Assembly (NCBI RefSeq): GCF_019455385.1
Contig: NZ_JACOFR010000007.1
Location: forward strand, 1-64,000
From: Bradyrhizobium sp. BR 10289
Lineage (GTDB): Bacteria > Pseudomonadota > Alphaproteobacteria > Rhizobiales > Xanthobacteraceae
Length of the DNA: 64,000 bases
Reading direction: 5' to 3'
This document shows positions 46,095 through 54,430 of the stretch, in pieces (within the stretch, counting starts at the first letter, position 1; every line of letters starts with the position of its first letter). The notes beneath the pieces are model-generated. The model did not search any database and was not told the DNA's origin. It saw only the letters and a list, made by a program, of their open reading frames with translations. Position numbers and translations under genes: made by a program.

Positions 46095-47737
46095 GCGAAG
46101 AGACCGTGCACGTACCATTTGGGCGGTGCAGGCTCGCCATCGGCGTTGAACACCTCTCCCTCGTAGAGACCATCGCGAAAGATCCAGAAGCGCAGGCCCT
46201 CGGCATCCTCGATTCGGAAATAATCCCGCGTCAGTTGCTTGCCGTCCTGCCGCCACCATTCCATGGCGATGCGCTCGGGCCCCTCCACGCGCACCACCGC
46301 ATGTTTCGCGCGGCGCCAGGTGAATTGATGCGGCGGGCCGTCAGGCACGGTCGCGAACGGCACGGTGACCAGCTCCGGCTGATCGAACAGTCGCAAGGGG
46401 CGCAGCGGCGGCTCGCTCTCGACGCGATCAGGCCATTCGGCCTTCTGGGCTGCGGCGAGATGATGCTGGGCAGGCGCGGCCAGCACCGCGCATTCGGGAA
46501 TATGCGTATCCTGCGGCAGATGCACGACGACGCGCTTTCCCCCGATGCGCGCGGCGATGCGGTCGATCAACGCGGCGAGTTCGTCATTGTCGTGGACATG
46601 GGCGTCGAGATCGCGCTGCTCCTGCACCACGACCTCGGTACGGCTCGCCGACAGCCGCACCATGTCGAAGCCGAAGCCGGGATCGAGGGGATCGGCGAGC
46701 GCATCGAGACGCTCGCGAAACAGGCGGTCGATCACGACGCTGCGCGTCACGGGACGTCCGGTCTCGACCATGATGGCGCGCACCACGCCGTCAGTGCGAA
46801 AGAATGCCGCTTCCAGCCGCCGCGCGCCCTTGCCCTGCTTCTCCATCGACGCGATCAACGTGTCCGCCAGCTGCGACAACGTCATCGCAATCATGGTGTC
46901 GGTCGCGATCGGCTCGGCAAAGCGCTTTTCCACGATGTAATCGGGCAGCGGTTTTCGCGGGCTGATCGGCGCATCGCCCTGCCCCAGCGCATGGGCGAGC
47001 AGCGTGGAGAAGCGCGCGCCGAACCGCGCCGTGATCTCGCTGGGCGAACGCGAAGCGACATCACCGATCGTCTTCAAGCCGGCACGGCGCAAGCCGGTGG
47101 TGGTGGCTTCGCCAGCACCGAGCGCGGAGACCGGAAACCGGTCGATCGCCGCCGCCTCCCCGCCATCGGCCACGATGACGCCGGGCGTCTGCCGGGTCAG
47201 CGTGCGCGCGCAGACCGAGGTGCCGGCAATCGCCGCGCTGACGGCAAAGCCCTGGCGCGCCAGCGCGCGGACCAGCGTCTGCAACAATGCGGCCTCGCCG
47301 CCGAACAGATGCGCGCAGCCGGTGATGTCGAGAAACAGCCCGTGCGGCGGATCGAGCGCCACCAGCGGTGTGAAGCGGTCGCACCAGTCGGCGATGTCGC
47401 TGAGCGTTTTCGCATCGGCCACGACATCGGCGTCGAACACGCGTAAATCCGGACACATCGCCCGGGCGTTCGCGAGCGGCTGGCCGATGTGCAGACCGAG
47501 GCGCTCGGCGGCCTTGTCCAGCGCGTGGATCACCAAAGCATTGCTGTCCTTGATGACAACGATGCTGGGCTTATCTTTTTGTTTTGACGCGTTTTCTTCA
47601 CGCGAACCGGTACCCACTTCGCTTGAAAACGCTTTGGTTTTACCCAGCGCGCCGAAGAACCGCTGGATCCGGTCGATGGGCAGGCGTGGCAGCCACAGGC
47701 TGAGGATACGTCGACGGTTCACTGAACTGGCACTCAT
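46091..47737 (-). CDS. imuB: Y-family polymerase-like mutasome protein ImuB
   Basis: This 548-residue inactive Y-family polymerase homologue acts as a hub, binding the beta clamp, ImuA and DnaE2. The N-terminal palm has LSLWLPRLPIDRIQR and later LDPPHGLFLDITGCAHLFGGE, the ImuB form in which the catalytic acids are not the DE pair of active Y polymerases. The clamp-binding-like motif PLRLF occurs near residue 430. Start: ATG 47737 (MSASSVNRRR), not the upstream-open 47824. Its first 98 nt overlap the end of imuA, and it overlaps dnaE2 by 4 nt. Confidence 0.92.
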   Translation of the reverse strand: MSASSVNRRRILSLWLPRLPIDRIQRFFGALGKTKAFSSEVGTGSREENASKQKDKPSIVVIKDSNALVIHALDKAAERLGLHIGQPLANARAMCPDLRVFDADVVADAKTLSDIADWCDRFTPLVALDPPHGLFLDITGCAHLFGGEAALLQTLVRALARQGFAVSAAIAGTSVCARTLTRQTPGVIVADGGEAAAIDRFPVSALGAGEATTTGLRRAGLKTIGDVASRSPSEITARFGARFSTLLAHALGQGDAPISPRKPLPDYIVEKRFAEPIATDTMIAMTLSQLADTLIASMEKQGKGARRLEAAFFRTDGVVRAIMVETGRPVTRSVVIDRLFRERLDALADPLDPGFGFDMVRLSASRTEVVVQEQRDLDAHVHDNDELAALIDRIAARIGGKRVVVHLPQDTHIPECAVLAAPAQHHLAAAQKAEWPDRVESEPPLRPLRLFDQPELVTVPFATVPDGPPHQFTWRRAKHAVVRVEGPERIAMEWWRQDGKQLTRDYFRIEDAEGLRFWIFRDGLYEGEVFNADGEPAPPKWYVHGLFA

Positions 47738-48440
47738 CACATTTCCATTCCATGATCCACCGGCCGCAGGGGCCGTGACGATTGCGCAACAGCTCGGCAT
47801 CGAAGCGCGGCGCACCCCAGGCACTCCAAGGCGCCGCAGGCATTGAAGCCGGGCCCGGCGGCGAATGCGCCGCGCGCAGCATCCATCGCGTCTCCGCGGT
47901 CGAGGGCAGCGGCTGCGCAGCCATGCGCAGCATCAGCCCGGTGACGCCGGACGATTGCGCAGCCAGCGTCAGCTTGCGGCTCGCCACGAGATCGAACTGC
48001 CTGACTTCGCCCCAGAGCTCGAGCACGACGGCACCGAGCGCATCGCAGGCGAGCGCATCAGCCGCGCTCCGCAGCGCGCTCTCGACATCGGCGGCGCGCA
48101 CCGTCACCACGCGGCGCGGATCGAGGCCGAGCTCGGCGAGCCCGCTCATCGACAGCGCGCCGGCTTCGAGTTCTGAAAAATCCTGCCGCACCCACAGCAG
48201 CGGCTTGCGCGCCGTCACGCGCCCGGCAAGCCCGGTGACAAAACCCGTCGCGGCCGCGCCCTGGCGCCCCTCGCAAAACACCTCATGGATCGCCGCGCGC
48301 GCGAGCCCGCCCTTCAGCGCGGCGTCGGCTTCGCGATGGCCGAGCGCAACGCGATCATGCTGGTGCACGACCTCCGCCGTCTCGATGCGCTCGATCTGGC
48401 CGCGCAAGGTCGCAAGCGCGCTTAGACGTGCGCCGCTCAT
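47640..48440 (-). CDS. imuA: RecA-like mutasome protein ImuA
   Basis: This 266-residue protein of the ImuA/SulA-RecA-like family is required with ImuB and DnaE2 for damage-induced mutagenesis. The N-terminal helix LSALATLRGQIERIE and segments GGLARAAIHEVFCEGRQGAA and KPLLWVRQDFSE are family features. The conserved end RNRHGPCGRWIMEWKCDE is followed by about 30 extra residues read inside imuB, giving a 98-nt overlap. It is the first gene of the operon; a LexA box lies 67 bp upstream of its ATG. Confidence 0.9.
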   Translation of the reverse strand: MSGARLSALATLRGQIERIETAEVVHQHDRVALGHREADAALKGGLARAAIHEVFCEGRQGAAATGFVTGLAGRVTARKPLLWVRQDFSELEAGALSMSGLAELGLDPRRVVTVRAADVESALRSAADALACDALGAVVLELWGEVRQFDLVASRKLTLAAQSSGVTGLMLRMAAQPLPSTAETRWMLRAAHSPPGPASMPAAPWSAWGAPRFDAELLRNRHGPCGRWIMEWKCDECQFSEPSTYPQPVAATPAHRPDPAVLRRAG

Positions 48441-48506
48441 ATACGCCGCTCCTTCAGAGGTGATTGCCGGAAGCTCTCAAAAAGAGAACCAGCGGCTGGC
48501 TCATTT

Positions 48507-48521
48507 GTTCATGATATGTTC
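48507..48521. promoter_or_regulatory. LexA box (SOS operator), alphaproteobacterial type
   Basis: GTTC (48507-48510), seven bases, then GTTC (48518-48521) is a perfect direct-repeat LexA site of the alphaproteobacterial GTTC-N7-GTTC type. It lies 67 bp upstream of imuA (minus) and 83 bp upstream of the radical-SAM gene (plus), so it may repress both directions. AT-rich flanks (TCTAATATAAAG) suit a promoter. Confidence 0.85.
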
Positions 48522-48603
48522 TAATATAAAGCTAACGAGGCCGGGTGAGTCAATCGAATTGGTGCTCATTCGGATTCGCAAGCTGAATCAAAGGGATTCC
48601 GGA

Positions 48604-49839
48604 ATGGACGTACAACGCAAGCTGGAAATTCTGGCGGATGCCGCCAAGTACGACGCTTCCTGCGCCTCCAGCGGCACCGAGAAACGGGATTCCAGCGACG
48701 GCAAGGGCATGGGCTCGACCGCGCCAGGCATGGGCATCTGCCATTCCTATGCACCGGATGGACGCTGCATCTCGCTGCTCAAGGTGCTGCTCACCAACGC
48801 CTGCAATTACGATTGCCTCTATTGCGTCAACCGCGCCTCCTCCAACGTGCCGCGCGCCCGCTTCACCATCGACGAAGTGGTCAAGCTCACGCTCGACTTC
48901 TACCGGCGCAATTACATCGAGGGCCTTTTCCTCTCCTCCGGCATCATCCGCAGCCCCGACTACACCATGGAGCAAGTGGTCAGCGTCGCGCGAAAGCTGC
49001 GCGAGGAGCATCACTTCCGCGGCTACATTCATCTGAAGACCATTCCCGAGGCCGACGACGCGCTGATCGCGGAGGCCGGCAAATATGCCGACCGTCTCTC
49101 CATCAACATCGAGATGCCGGAGGAGACGAGCCTGCAGCAATTCGCGCCGGAGAAGGATGTGCGCGCGATCCGCCGCACTATGGGCCGGCTGCGGCTGAAG
49201 CTCGACGAGGCCGAGGAAGGCCGCGCCGCAAAGACGAAAGCCAGGCCTCAACGTTTTGCGCCCGCAGGCCAGAGCACGCAGATGATCGTCGGCGCAGACA
49301 GCGCCAATGACCACACCATCCTCCACACCAGCGCCAATCTCTACGGCTCCTACCGGCTGCGGCGCGTCTATTATTCCGCCTTCAGCCCGATCCCCGACGC
49401 CAGCCGCGCGTTGCCGCTGGTGCAGCCGCCGCTGCTGCGCGAGCACCGGCTCTACCAGGCCGACTGGCTGATGCGGTTCTACGGTTTCGACGTTGCGGAG
49501 ATCGTCGATGACAGCGCGATGCTGCCGCTCGACATCGACCCAAAACTCGCCTGGGCGCTGCGCCATCGCGACCGTTTTCCGCTCGACGTCAACCGCGCCA
49601 GCCGCGAGGAGCTGCTGCGCGTACCCGGCTTCGGCACCAAGGCGGTCGAACGCATCATCGCGGCGCGGCGCACCACCACCATTCGCGTGGCGGATCTCGC
49701 ACGGCTGCACGTGCCCAGGCACAAGGCGCTGCCGTTCATCGTCCTCAGCGATCACCGCCCTTCGCTGCATCGTCTCGATGCAACCGGGCTGATCGAACGG
49801 TTCAAGCCGAAGGCAACGCAACTGGGGTTTGGCTTCTGA
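48604..49839 (+). CDS. Radical SAM protein linked to UdgX (TIGR03916-like)
   Basis: This 411-residue radical SAM enzyme has the cluster motif CNYDCLYC (CxxxCxxC) near residue 70, and radical-SAM barrel segments including GLFLSSGIIRSPDYTMEQV and RLSINIEMPEETSLQQFAPE. The C-terminal 90 residues carry a helix-hairpin-helix (VNRASREELLRVPGFGTKAV) that suggests DNA binding. This matches the family consistently paired with UdgX-type uracil-DNA glycosylases, thought to act in DNA repair or modification. The chosen start is ATG 48604; upstream frame is shadow. It overlaps udgX by 1 nt (TGATG). Confidence 0.88.
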   Translation: MDVQRKLEILADAAKYDASCASSGTEKRDSSDGKGMGSTAPGMGICHSYAPDGRCISLLKVLLTNACNYDCLYCVNRASSNVPRARFTIDEVVKLTLDFYRRNYIEGLFLSSGIIRSPDYTMEQVVSVARKLREEHHFRGYIHLKTIPEADDALIAEAGKYADRLSINIEMPEETSLQQFAPEKDVRAIRRTMGRLRLKLDEAEEGRAAKTKARPQRFAPAGQSTQMIVGADSANDHTILHTSANLYGSYRLRRVYYSAFSPIPDASRALPLVQPPLLREHRLYQADWLMRFYGFDVAEIVDDSAMLPLDIDPKLAWALRHRDRFPLDVNRASREELLRVPGFGTKAVERIIAARRTTTIRVADLARLHVPRHKALPFIVLSDHRPSLHRLDATGLIERFKPKATQLGFGF

Positions 49840-51281
49840 TGCAGTACATCATCCTCGACACTGAAACCGATTTCGACGGCTGGCGCAAAGCCGCGCGCAG
49901 CCTCGTGCTGCACCATGTGCAGCCCACCGATGTCACCTGGGCCGTGCAGGACGGCGCCGCCGATTTGTTTGCACCGCCCTCGCCGTCGCCGATCCTCGAG
50001 GTGCACGACGGCACCTTCAGCGTATCGGGCAAATTCGTCGATCTCGCCCAGTCCGCGATCCTGCATCGAGATCCCCAGCGATTTGCGATCCTCTATCGCC
50101 TGCTCTGGCGATTGAAGACCAACCACGATCTCATGGAGGTCGCGACCGATCCTGACGTCGCGCAGGTGACGGCGATGGCGCGCGCGGTCCATCGCGACGA
50201 GCACAAGATGCATGCCTTCGTGCGCTTCCGCGAGATCGGACGCGAGCGCGCCGCGCATTACGTCGCCTGGTTCGAGCCGGAACATCACATCGTCGAGCTC
50301 GCAGCGCCGTTCTTCGCAAAACGCTTTGCCGACATGCCCTGGTCGATCCTGACGCCTGACCTCTGCGCGCATTGGGACGGCCATGCGATCTCGTACACGC
50401 CGGGCGTCAGCAGGAACGACGCACCGGGCGAAGACCGGCTGGAGGAGACATGGCGGCGCTACTATGCCAGCATCTTCAATCCGGCGCGGCTCAAGGTGAA
50501 GGCGATGCAGACCGAGATGCCGAAGAAATACTGGAGGAACCTGCCCGAGGCCTCGATCATTAAGCCCCTGATCGAGGACGCCGAGCGCATGACCGGCGCC
50601 ATGATCGCCAATGCCGCAACCGATCCGCACAAGCCTCAAAAGCGGCCGGAGGCTCCGATGCCACGCAAGACTGCCACGAATGATCTCGAAGTCCTCCGGG
50701 AGGAGGCTGCCCATTGCCGCGCCTGTCATCTCTACAAGGACGCGACCCAGACCGTATTCGGTGAAGGCCCGAAGAACGCCACCATCATGCTGGTCGGCGA
50801 GCAGCCCGGCGACAAGGAAGATCTCGCCGGCCATCCCTTTGTCGGCCCCGCCGGCCAGATGCTCGACCGCGCGCTGGAGGAAGCCGGCGTCGACCGCAAG
50901 AAGGTCTACGTCACCAATGCGGTGAAGCACTTCAAATTCGTGCCGCGCGGCAAGATCCGCCTGCACCAGAAGCCGGCCACGCCGGAGATCCGGGCCTGCC
51001 GGCAATGGTATGAGCGGGAAGTCTCGGCAATCCAGCCGGAGCTCATCGTGGCGATGGGCGCCACCGCCGCGCAGAGCGTGTTCGGCAAGATCACCCCGAT
51101 CGGCAAAACCCGCGGCCGGCTCATAGAGCTTCCCGACGGGCGCAAGGCGCTCGTGACGGTGCACCCGTCCTATCTGCTGCGGCTGCCCGATCCGGAAGCC
51201 AAGGTGCAGGAATATCAGCGCTTTGTCGAAGACCTCAAGATTGCGGCAGGCTTGCAGAGAAAGGCCCCACGCGCCGCATAA
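49839..51281 (+). CDS. udgX: UdgX-type uracil-DNA glycosylase fused to DUF4130
   Basis: This 480-residue fusion has an N-terminal DUF4130 domain (residues about 1-270, ILDTETDFDGWRKAARSLV..) followed by a UdgX domain. Motif A is GEQPGDKED (320-328). The crosslinking loop, KRRIH in mycobacterial UdgX, reads KIRLH (K372-H376), with H376 in the place of the nucleophilic His that forms a covalent bond with uracil-DNA. The final motif HPSYLLRLPD is present. It is translationally coupled to the radical-SAM gene. The radical-SAM/UdgX partnership is known from these families; their joint reaction is not. Confidence 0.9.
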   Translation: MQYIILDTETDFDGWRKAARSLVLHHVQPTDVTWAVQDGAADLFAPPSPSPILEVHDGTFSVSGKFVDLAQSAILHRDPQRFAILYRLLWRLKTNHDLMEVATDPDVAQVTAMARAVHRDEHKMHAFVRFREIGRERAAHYVAWFEPEHHIVELAAPFFAKRFADMPWSILTPDLCAHWDGHAISYTPGVSRNDAPGEDRLEETWRRYYASIFNPARLKVKAMQTEMPKKYWRNLPEASIIKPLIEDAERMTGAMIANAATDPHKPQKRPEAPMPRKTATNDLEVLREEAAHCRACHLYKDATQTVFGEGPKNATIMLVGEQPGDKEDLAGHPFVGPAGQMLDRALEEAGVDRKKVYVTNAVKHFKFVPRGKIRLHQKPATPEIRACRQWYEREVSAIQPELIVAMGATAAQSVFGKITPIGKTRGRLIELPDGRKALVTVHPSYLLRLPDPEAKVQEYQRFVEDLKIAAGLQRKAPRAA

Positions 51282-51377
51282 ACCGGTGAGAAAGCGACGT
51301 TAGGACGCAGCCTGTCATTCAGCCTTCAAATCCATCACGGACAATAGCCCTTCCAATAAGTTAAGGGGCGTCCAAAA

Positions 51378-53006
51378 ATGACAGATGTTGCATTCGACCG
51401 TGCGGTAGGCGATCCGGCGCCTGTCCAGCCGGCCTCCCGGCCCAATCTCGACAAAGGCTTCAATCCGCTGACGATGATCCTGTTCTTCGGCGTTCTCGCC
51501 GCAGGGCTGCTTTATGTCGCCTACAGCATCTACGCCGACGTCGATGCAACCGGCGCCCGCGTCACGAGCTACGTGCCGTTCATCCTCCTGTTCGTTGCCC
51601 TGCTGATCGCGCTCGGCTTCGAATTCGTCAACGGCTTCCACGACACCGCCAACGCGGTTGCGACCGTGATCTACACCCACTCGCTGCCGGCGGAATTCGC
51701 GGTGATGTGGTCCGGCCTGTTCAACTTCCTCGGCGTCTTGACCTCGACCGGCGCGGTGGCGTTCGGCATCGTCTCGTTGCTGCCGGTGGAACTGATCCTC
51801 CAGGTCGGCTCCAGCGCGGGCTTCGCCATGGTGTTCGCGCTGCTGATCGCCGCGATCCTGTGGAACCTCGGCACCTGGTTTTTCGGCCTGCCGGCCTCCT
51901 CCTCACACACCCTGATCGGCTCGATTATCGGCGTCGGCGTCGCCAACGCGATGATGCGCGGCCGTGACGGCACCTCGGGCGTGGACTGGGGCAAGGCCAC
52001 CGAGATCGGCTATGCGCTGCTGCTCTCGCCGCTGGTCGGCTTCATCTGCGCCGCCGGCCTGTTGCTGCTGCTCAAGATGATCATCAAGAACCCCGCGCTT
52101 TATTCCGCGCCCGAGGGCAACAAGGCCCCGCCGATCTGGATCCGCGGCCTGCTGATCCTGACCTGCACCGGCGTCAGCTTCGCGCACGGCTCGAACGACG
52201 GCCAGAAGGGCATGGGCCTGATCATGCTGATCCTGATCGGCACCGTGCCGACCGCCTACGCGCTGAACCGCGCGCTGCCGGAGAGCCAGGTCGCCCAGTT
52301 CCAGAAGGTCTCGGACGCCGCTTCCAAGGTGATCGCGGCCAAGGGCGCCGGCCACGCGATCATCGGCGATCCCCGTCCTGCGGTGACGCAGTACATCACC
52401 TCGCACCACATCAGCGAAGGCACCTATCCCTCGCTGTCGGTGCTGGTGAAGGATGTCGGCGATCAGGTCGCCCGGTACGGCTCGCTCAATAAGGTGCCGG
52501 CGGAAGTGGTCGGCAACACCCGTAACGACATGTACCTGACCTCGGAAGCGATCCGCTTCCTGATGAAAGACAAGGAAAACGACCTCAACAAGGACGAGGT
52601 CGCGACCCTGAACGCTTACAAGGGCGGGCTCGACAGCGCGACCAAGTTCATCCCGACCTGGGTGAAGGTGGCCGTTGCGATCGCGCTCGGCCTCGGCACC
52701 ATGGTCGGCTGGAAGCGCATCGTCGTCACCGTCGGCGAGAAGATCGGCAAAACCCACCTGACCTATGCGCAAGGAGCCTCCGCCGAGCTCGTCGCAGCCG
52801 GCACGATCTTCGCCGCTGACACCTTCGGCCTGCCGGTCTCGACCACCCACGTGCTGTCGTCAGGCGTCGCAGGCGCAATGGCCGCGAACGGCTCGGGCCT
52901 CCAGGTCGCCACCATCAGGAACATGGTGATGGCCTGGGTGCTGACCCTGCCCGTCGCCATCCTGCTGTCGGGCACGCTCTACGTGATCTTCTCGCGCATC
53001 TTCTGA
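51378..53006 (+). CDS. pit: Pit-family inorganic phosphate transporter
   Basis: This 542-residue inner-membrane low-affinity phosphate (metal-phosphate/proton) symporter has two PHO4-type signature repeats, GFEFVNGFHDTANAVATVIYT near residue 80 and GVSFAHGSNDGQKGMGLIML near 265, separated by a long loop as in E. coli PitA. About ten transmembrane helices and a cytosolic loop (residues 300-430) are seen. The longer N-terminus (35 residues) is soluble. The start ATG at 51378 follows an AAGGGGC-type site. A strong bidirectional terminator ends it. Confidence 0.93.
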   Translation: MTDVAFDRAVGDPAPVQPASRPNLDKGFNPLTMILFFGVLAAGLLYVAYSIYADVDATGARVTSYVPFILLFVALLIALGFEFVNGFHDTANAVATVIYTHSLPAEFAVMWSGLFNFLGVLTSTGAVAFGIVSLLPVELILQVGSSAGFAMVFALLIAAILWNLGTWFFGLPASSSHTLIGSIIGVGVANAMMRGRDGTSGVDWGKATEIGYALLLSPLVGFICAAGLLLLLKMIIKNPALYSAPEGNKAPPIWIRGLLILTCTGVSFAHGSNDGQKGMGLIMLILIGTVPTAYALNRALPESQVAQFQKVSDAASKVIAAKGAGHAIIGDPRPAVTQYITSHHISEGTYPSLSVLVKDVGDQVARYGSLNKVPAEVVGNTRNDMYLTSEAIRFLMKDKENDLNKDEVATLNAYKGGLDSATKFIPTWVKVAVAIALGLGTMVGWKRIVVTVGEKIGKTHLTYAQGASAELVAAGTIFAADTFGLPVSTTHVLSSGVAGAMAANGSGLQVATIRNMVMAWVLTLPVAILLSGTLYVIFSRIF

Positions 53007-53032
53007 AGCCGATCGGATCCCGCAAAGACAAA

Positions 53033-53055
53033 GGGCCCGTGCGATCCACGGGCCC
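53033..53055. terminator. Bidirectional terminator between pit and M20 genes
   Basis: GGGCCCGTG (53033-53041) and CACGGGCCC (53047-53055) form a perfect 9-bp stem with a 5-nt loop. It is flanked by ACAAA on the left and CTTTC on the right, giving short T runs for both the plus-strand pit transcript and the convergent minus-strand M20 gene. Confidence 0.75.
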
Positions 53056-53082
53056 CTTTCATGCGTGGGTCAAGGTTCGGCC

Positions 53083-54255
53083 CTACGACGCGGCGAGCTG
53101 CTCCTCGACCAGCTTGACCCAATAGGACGTGCCGTAGACGATCGCCTTGTCGTCAAAATTATAGGCGGGGTGATGCAGGCCGGCGCTGTCGCCGTTGCCG
53201 CAGAAGATGAAGGCGCCGGGCCGCGCTTCCAGCATGTAGGCAAAGTCCTCGCCGCCCATCAGCGGCGGCATCTCGTGCACATTGGCATCGCCCGCGACCT
53301 GTCTGGCGATGCGCCGCGCCACCTCGGTCTCCGCGGCGTGGTTGTTCACGACGGGATAGTTGCGCTTGTAGCGCAGGTCGATCTTGGCGCCGGTGATCTG
53401 CGCGACGCCCGCCACGACTTCATGCACGCGCTTCTCGACGAGCTTGCGCACCTCCGGCGACAGCGTGCGGATGGTGCCCCGTAGCGTCGCGGTCTGCGGA
53501 ATGACGTTGCGGGCGTTGCCGGCGTGGAATTCGCAGATCGAGATCACCGCCGATTCCAGGGGATCGATGCTGCGCGCCACGATCGACTGCAAGGCGGTGA
53601 TCACTTGCGCGCCCACCAGCACGGAGTCCACGCATTTATGCGGACGCGCGGCATGGCCGCCGAGGCCCTCGATGTTGATATCGACCTCGTCGGTCGATGC
53701 CATGATCGGACCGGGACGGATCGCGAAGGAGCCGACCGGAATGCCCGGACCGTTATGCATGCCGTAGACCTGCTCGATGCCGAAGCGCTCCATCAGGCCG
53801 TCCTTGACCATGGCCGCGCCGCCGGCGCCGCCCTCTTCGGCCGGCTGGAAGATCACCACGGCATCGCCGGCGAAGTTGCGGGTCTCCGCGAGATAGCGCG
53901 CCGCGCCGAGCAGCATCGCGGTGTGGCCGTCATGGCCGCAGGCGTGCATCTTGCCGGGCGTCTTCGAGGCGTAGGGCAGGTTGGTCTGCTCGTCGATCGG
54001 CAGCGCATCCATGTCCGCGCGCAGGCCTATGGTCCTGAGCCCCTCGCCGGCCGGCTTGCTGCCCTTGATCACGCCGACCACGCCAGTCTGGCCGAGGCCG
54101 GTCACGACCTCATCGCAGCCGAACTCGCGCAGCCGATCCGCGACGAATGCTGCGGTGCGGTGGACATCGTACAGCAGCTCCGGATGCTCATGGATGTCCC
54201 GGCGCCAAGCCTGAATATCGGGTTGGAGGTCGGCGACACGGTTCACGATGGGCAT
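53083..54255 (-). CDS. M20D amidohydrolase (hippurate/aminoacylase type)
   Basis: This 390-residue zinc-dependent amidohydrolase of M20 subfamily D (hippuricase, IAA-amino-acid hydrolase or N-acyl-amino-acid deacylase type) has the metal-site motif HACGHDGHTAMLLGAA at about residues 105-120, the bridging EE in FQPAEEGGAGG, the dimerisation segment NIEGLGGHAARPH and the last ligand region GGEDFAYMLE. There is no signal peptide, so it is cytosolic. It is divergent from the GMC oxidoreductase gene. The natural substrate is unknown; plant-derived acyl-amino acids are possible in a rhizobium. Confidence 0.9.
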   Translation of the reverse strand: MPIVNRVADLQPDIQAWRRDIHEHPELLYDVHRTAAFVADRLREFGCDEVVTGLGQTGVVGVIKGSKPAGEGLRTIGLRADMDALPIDEQTNLPYASKTPGKMHACGHDGHTAMLLGAARYLAETRNFAGDAVVIFQPAEEGGAGGAAMVKDGLMERFGIEQVYGMHNGPGIPVGSFAIRPGPIMASTDEVDINIEGLGGHAARPHKCVDSVLVGAQVITALQSIVARSIDPLESAVISICEFHAGNARNVIPQTATLRGTIRTLSPEVRKLVEKRVHEVVAGVAQITGAKIDLRYKRNYPVVNNHAAETEVARRIARQVAGDANVHEMPPLMGGEDFAYMLEARPGAFIFCGNGDSAGLHHPAYNFDDKAIVYGTSYWVKLVEEQLAAS

Positions 54256-54430
54256 GGAAGGTCTCGAGCTTTGTTAAGAATACAGGACTGTCTACCATGC
54301 AAGCACCGGTCCACCCAACTGCCTCACATCGGGGCGTAGCCCTGCCCGTCCGGCGTGGCCGGACTTGTCCCGGTCCGCCGCGTCTGCCTATTAGGAGGGA
54401 ACGTCAAGTGACCATCCGGGTGGAAACAGA

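Noticed and set aside
46095..46259. An upstream extension of dnaE2
   Set aside because: The added residues are unlike the family and overlap imuB out of frame; the ATG at 46094 gives the canonical N-terminus.
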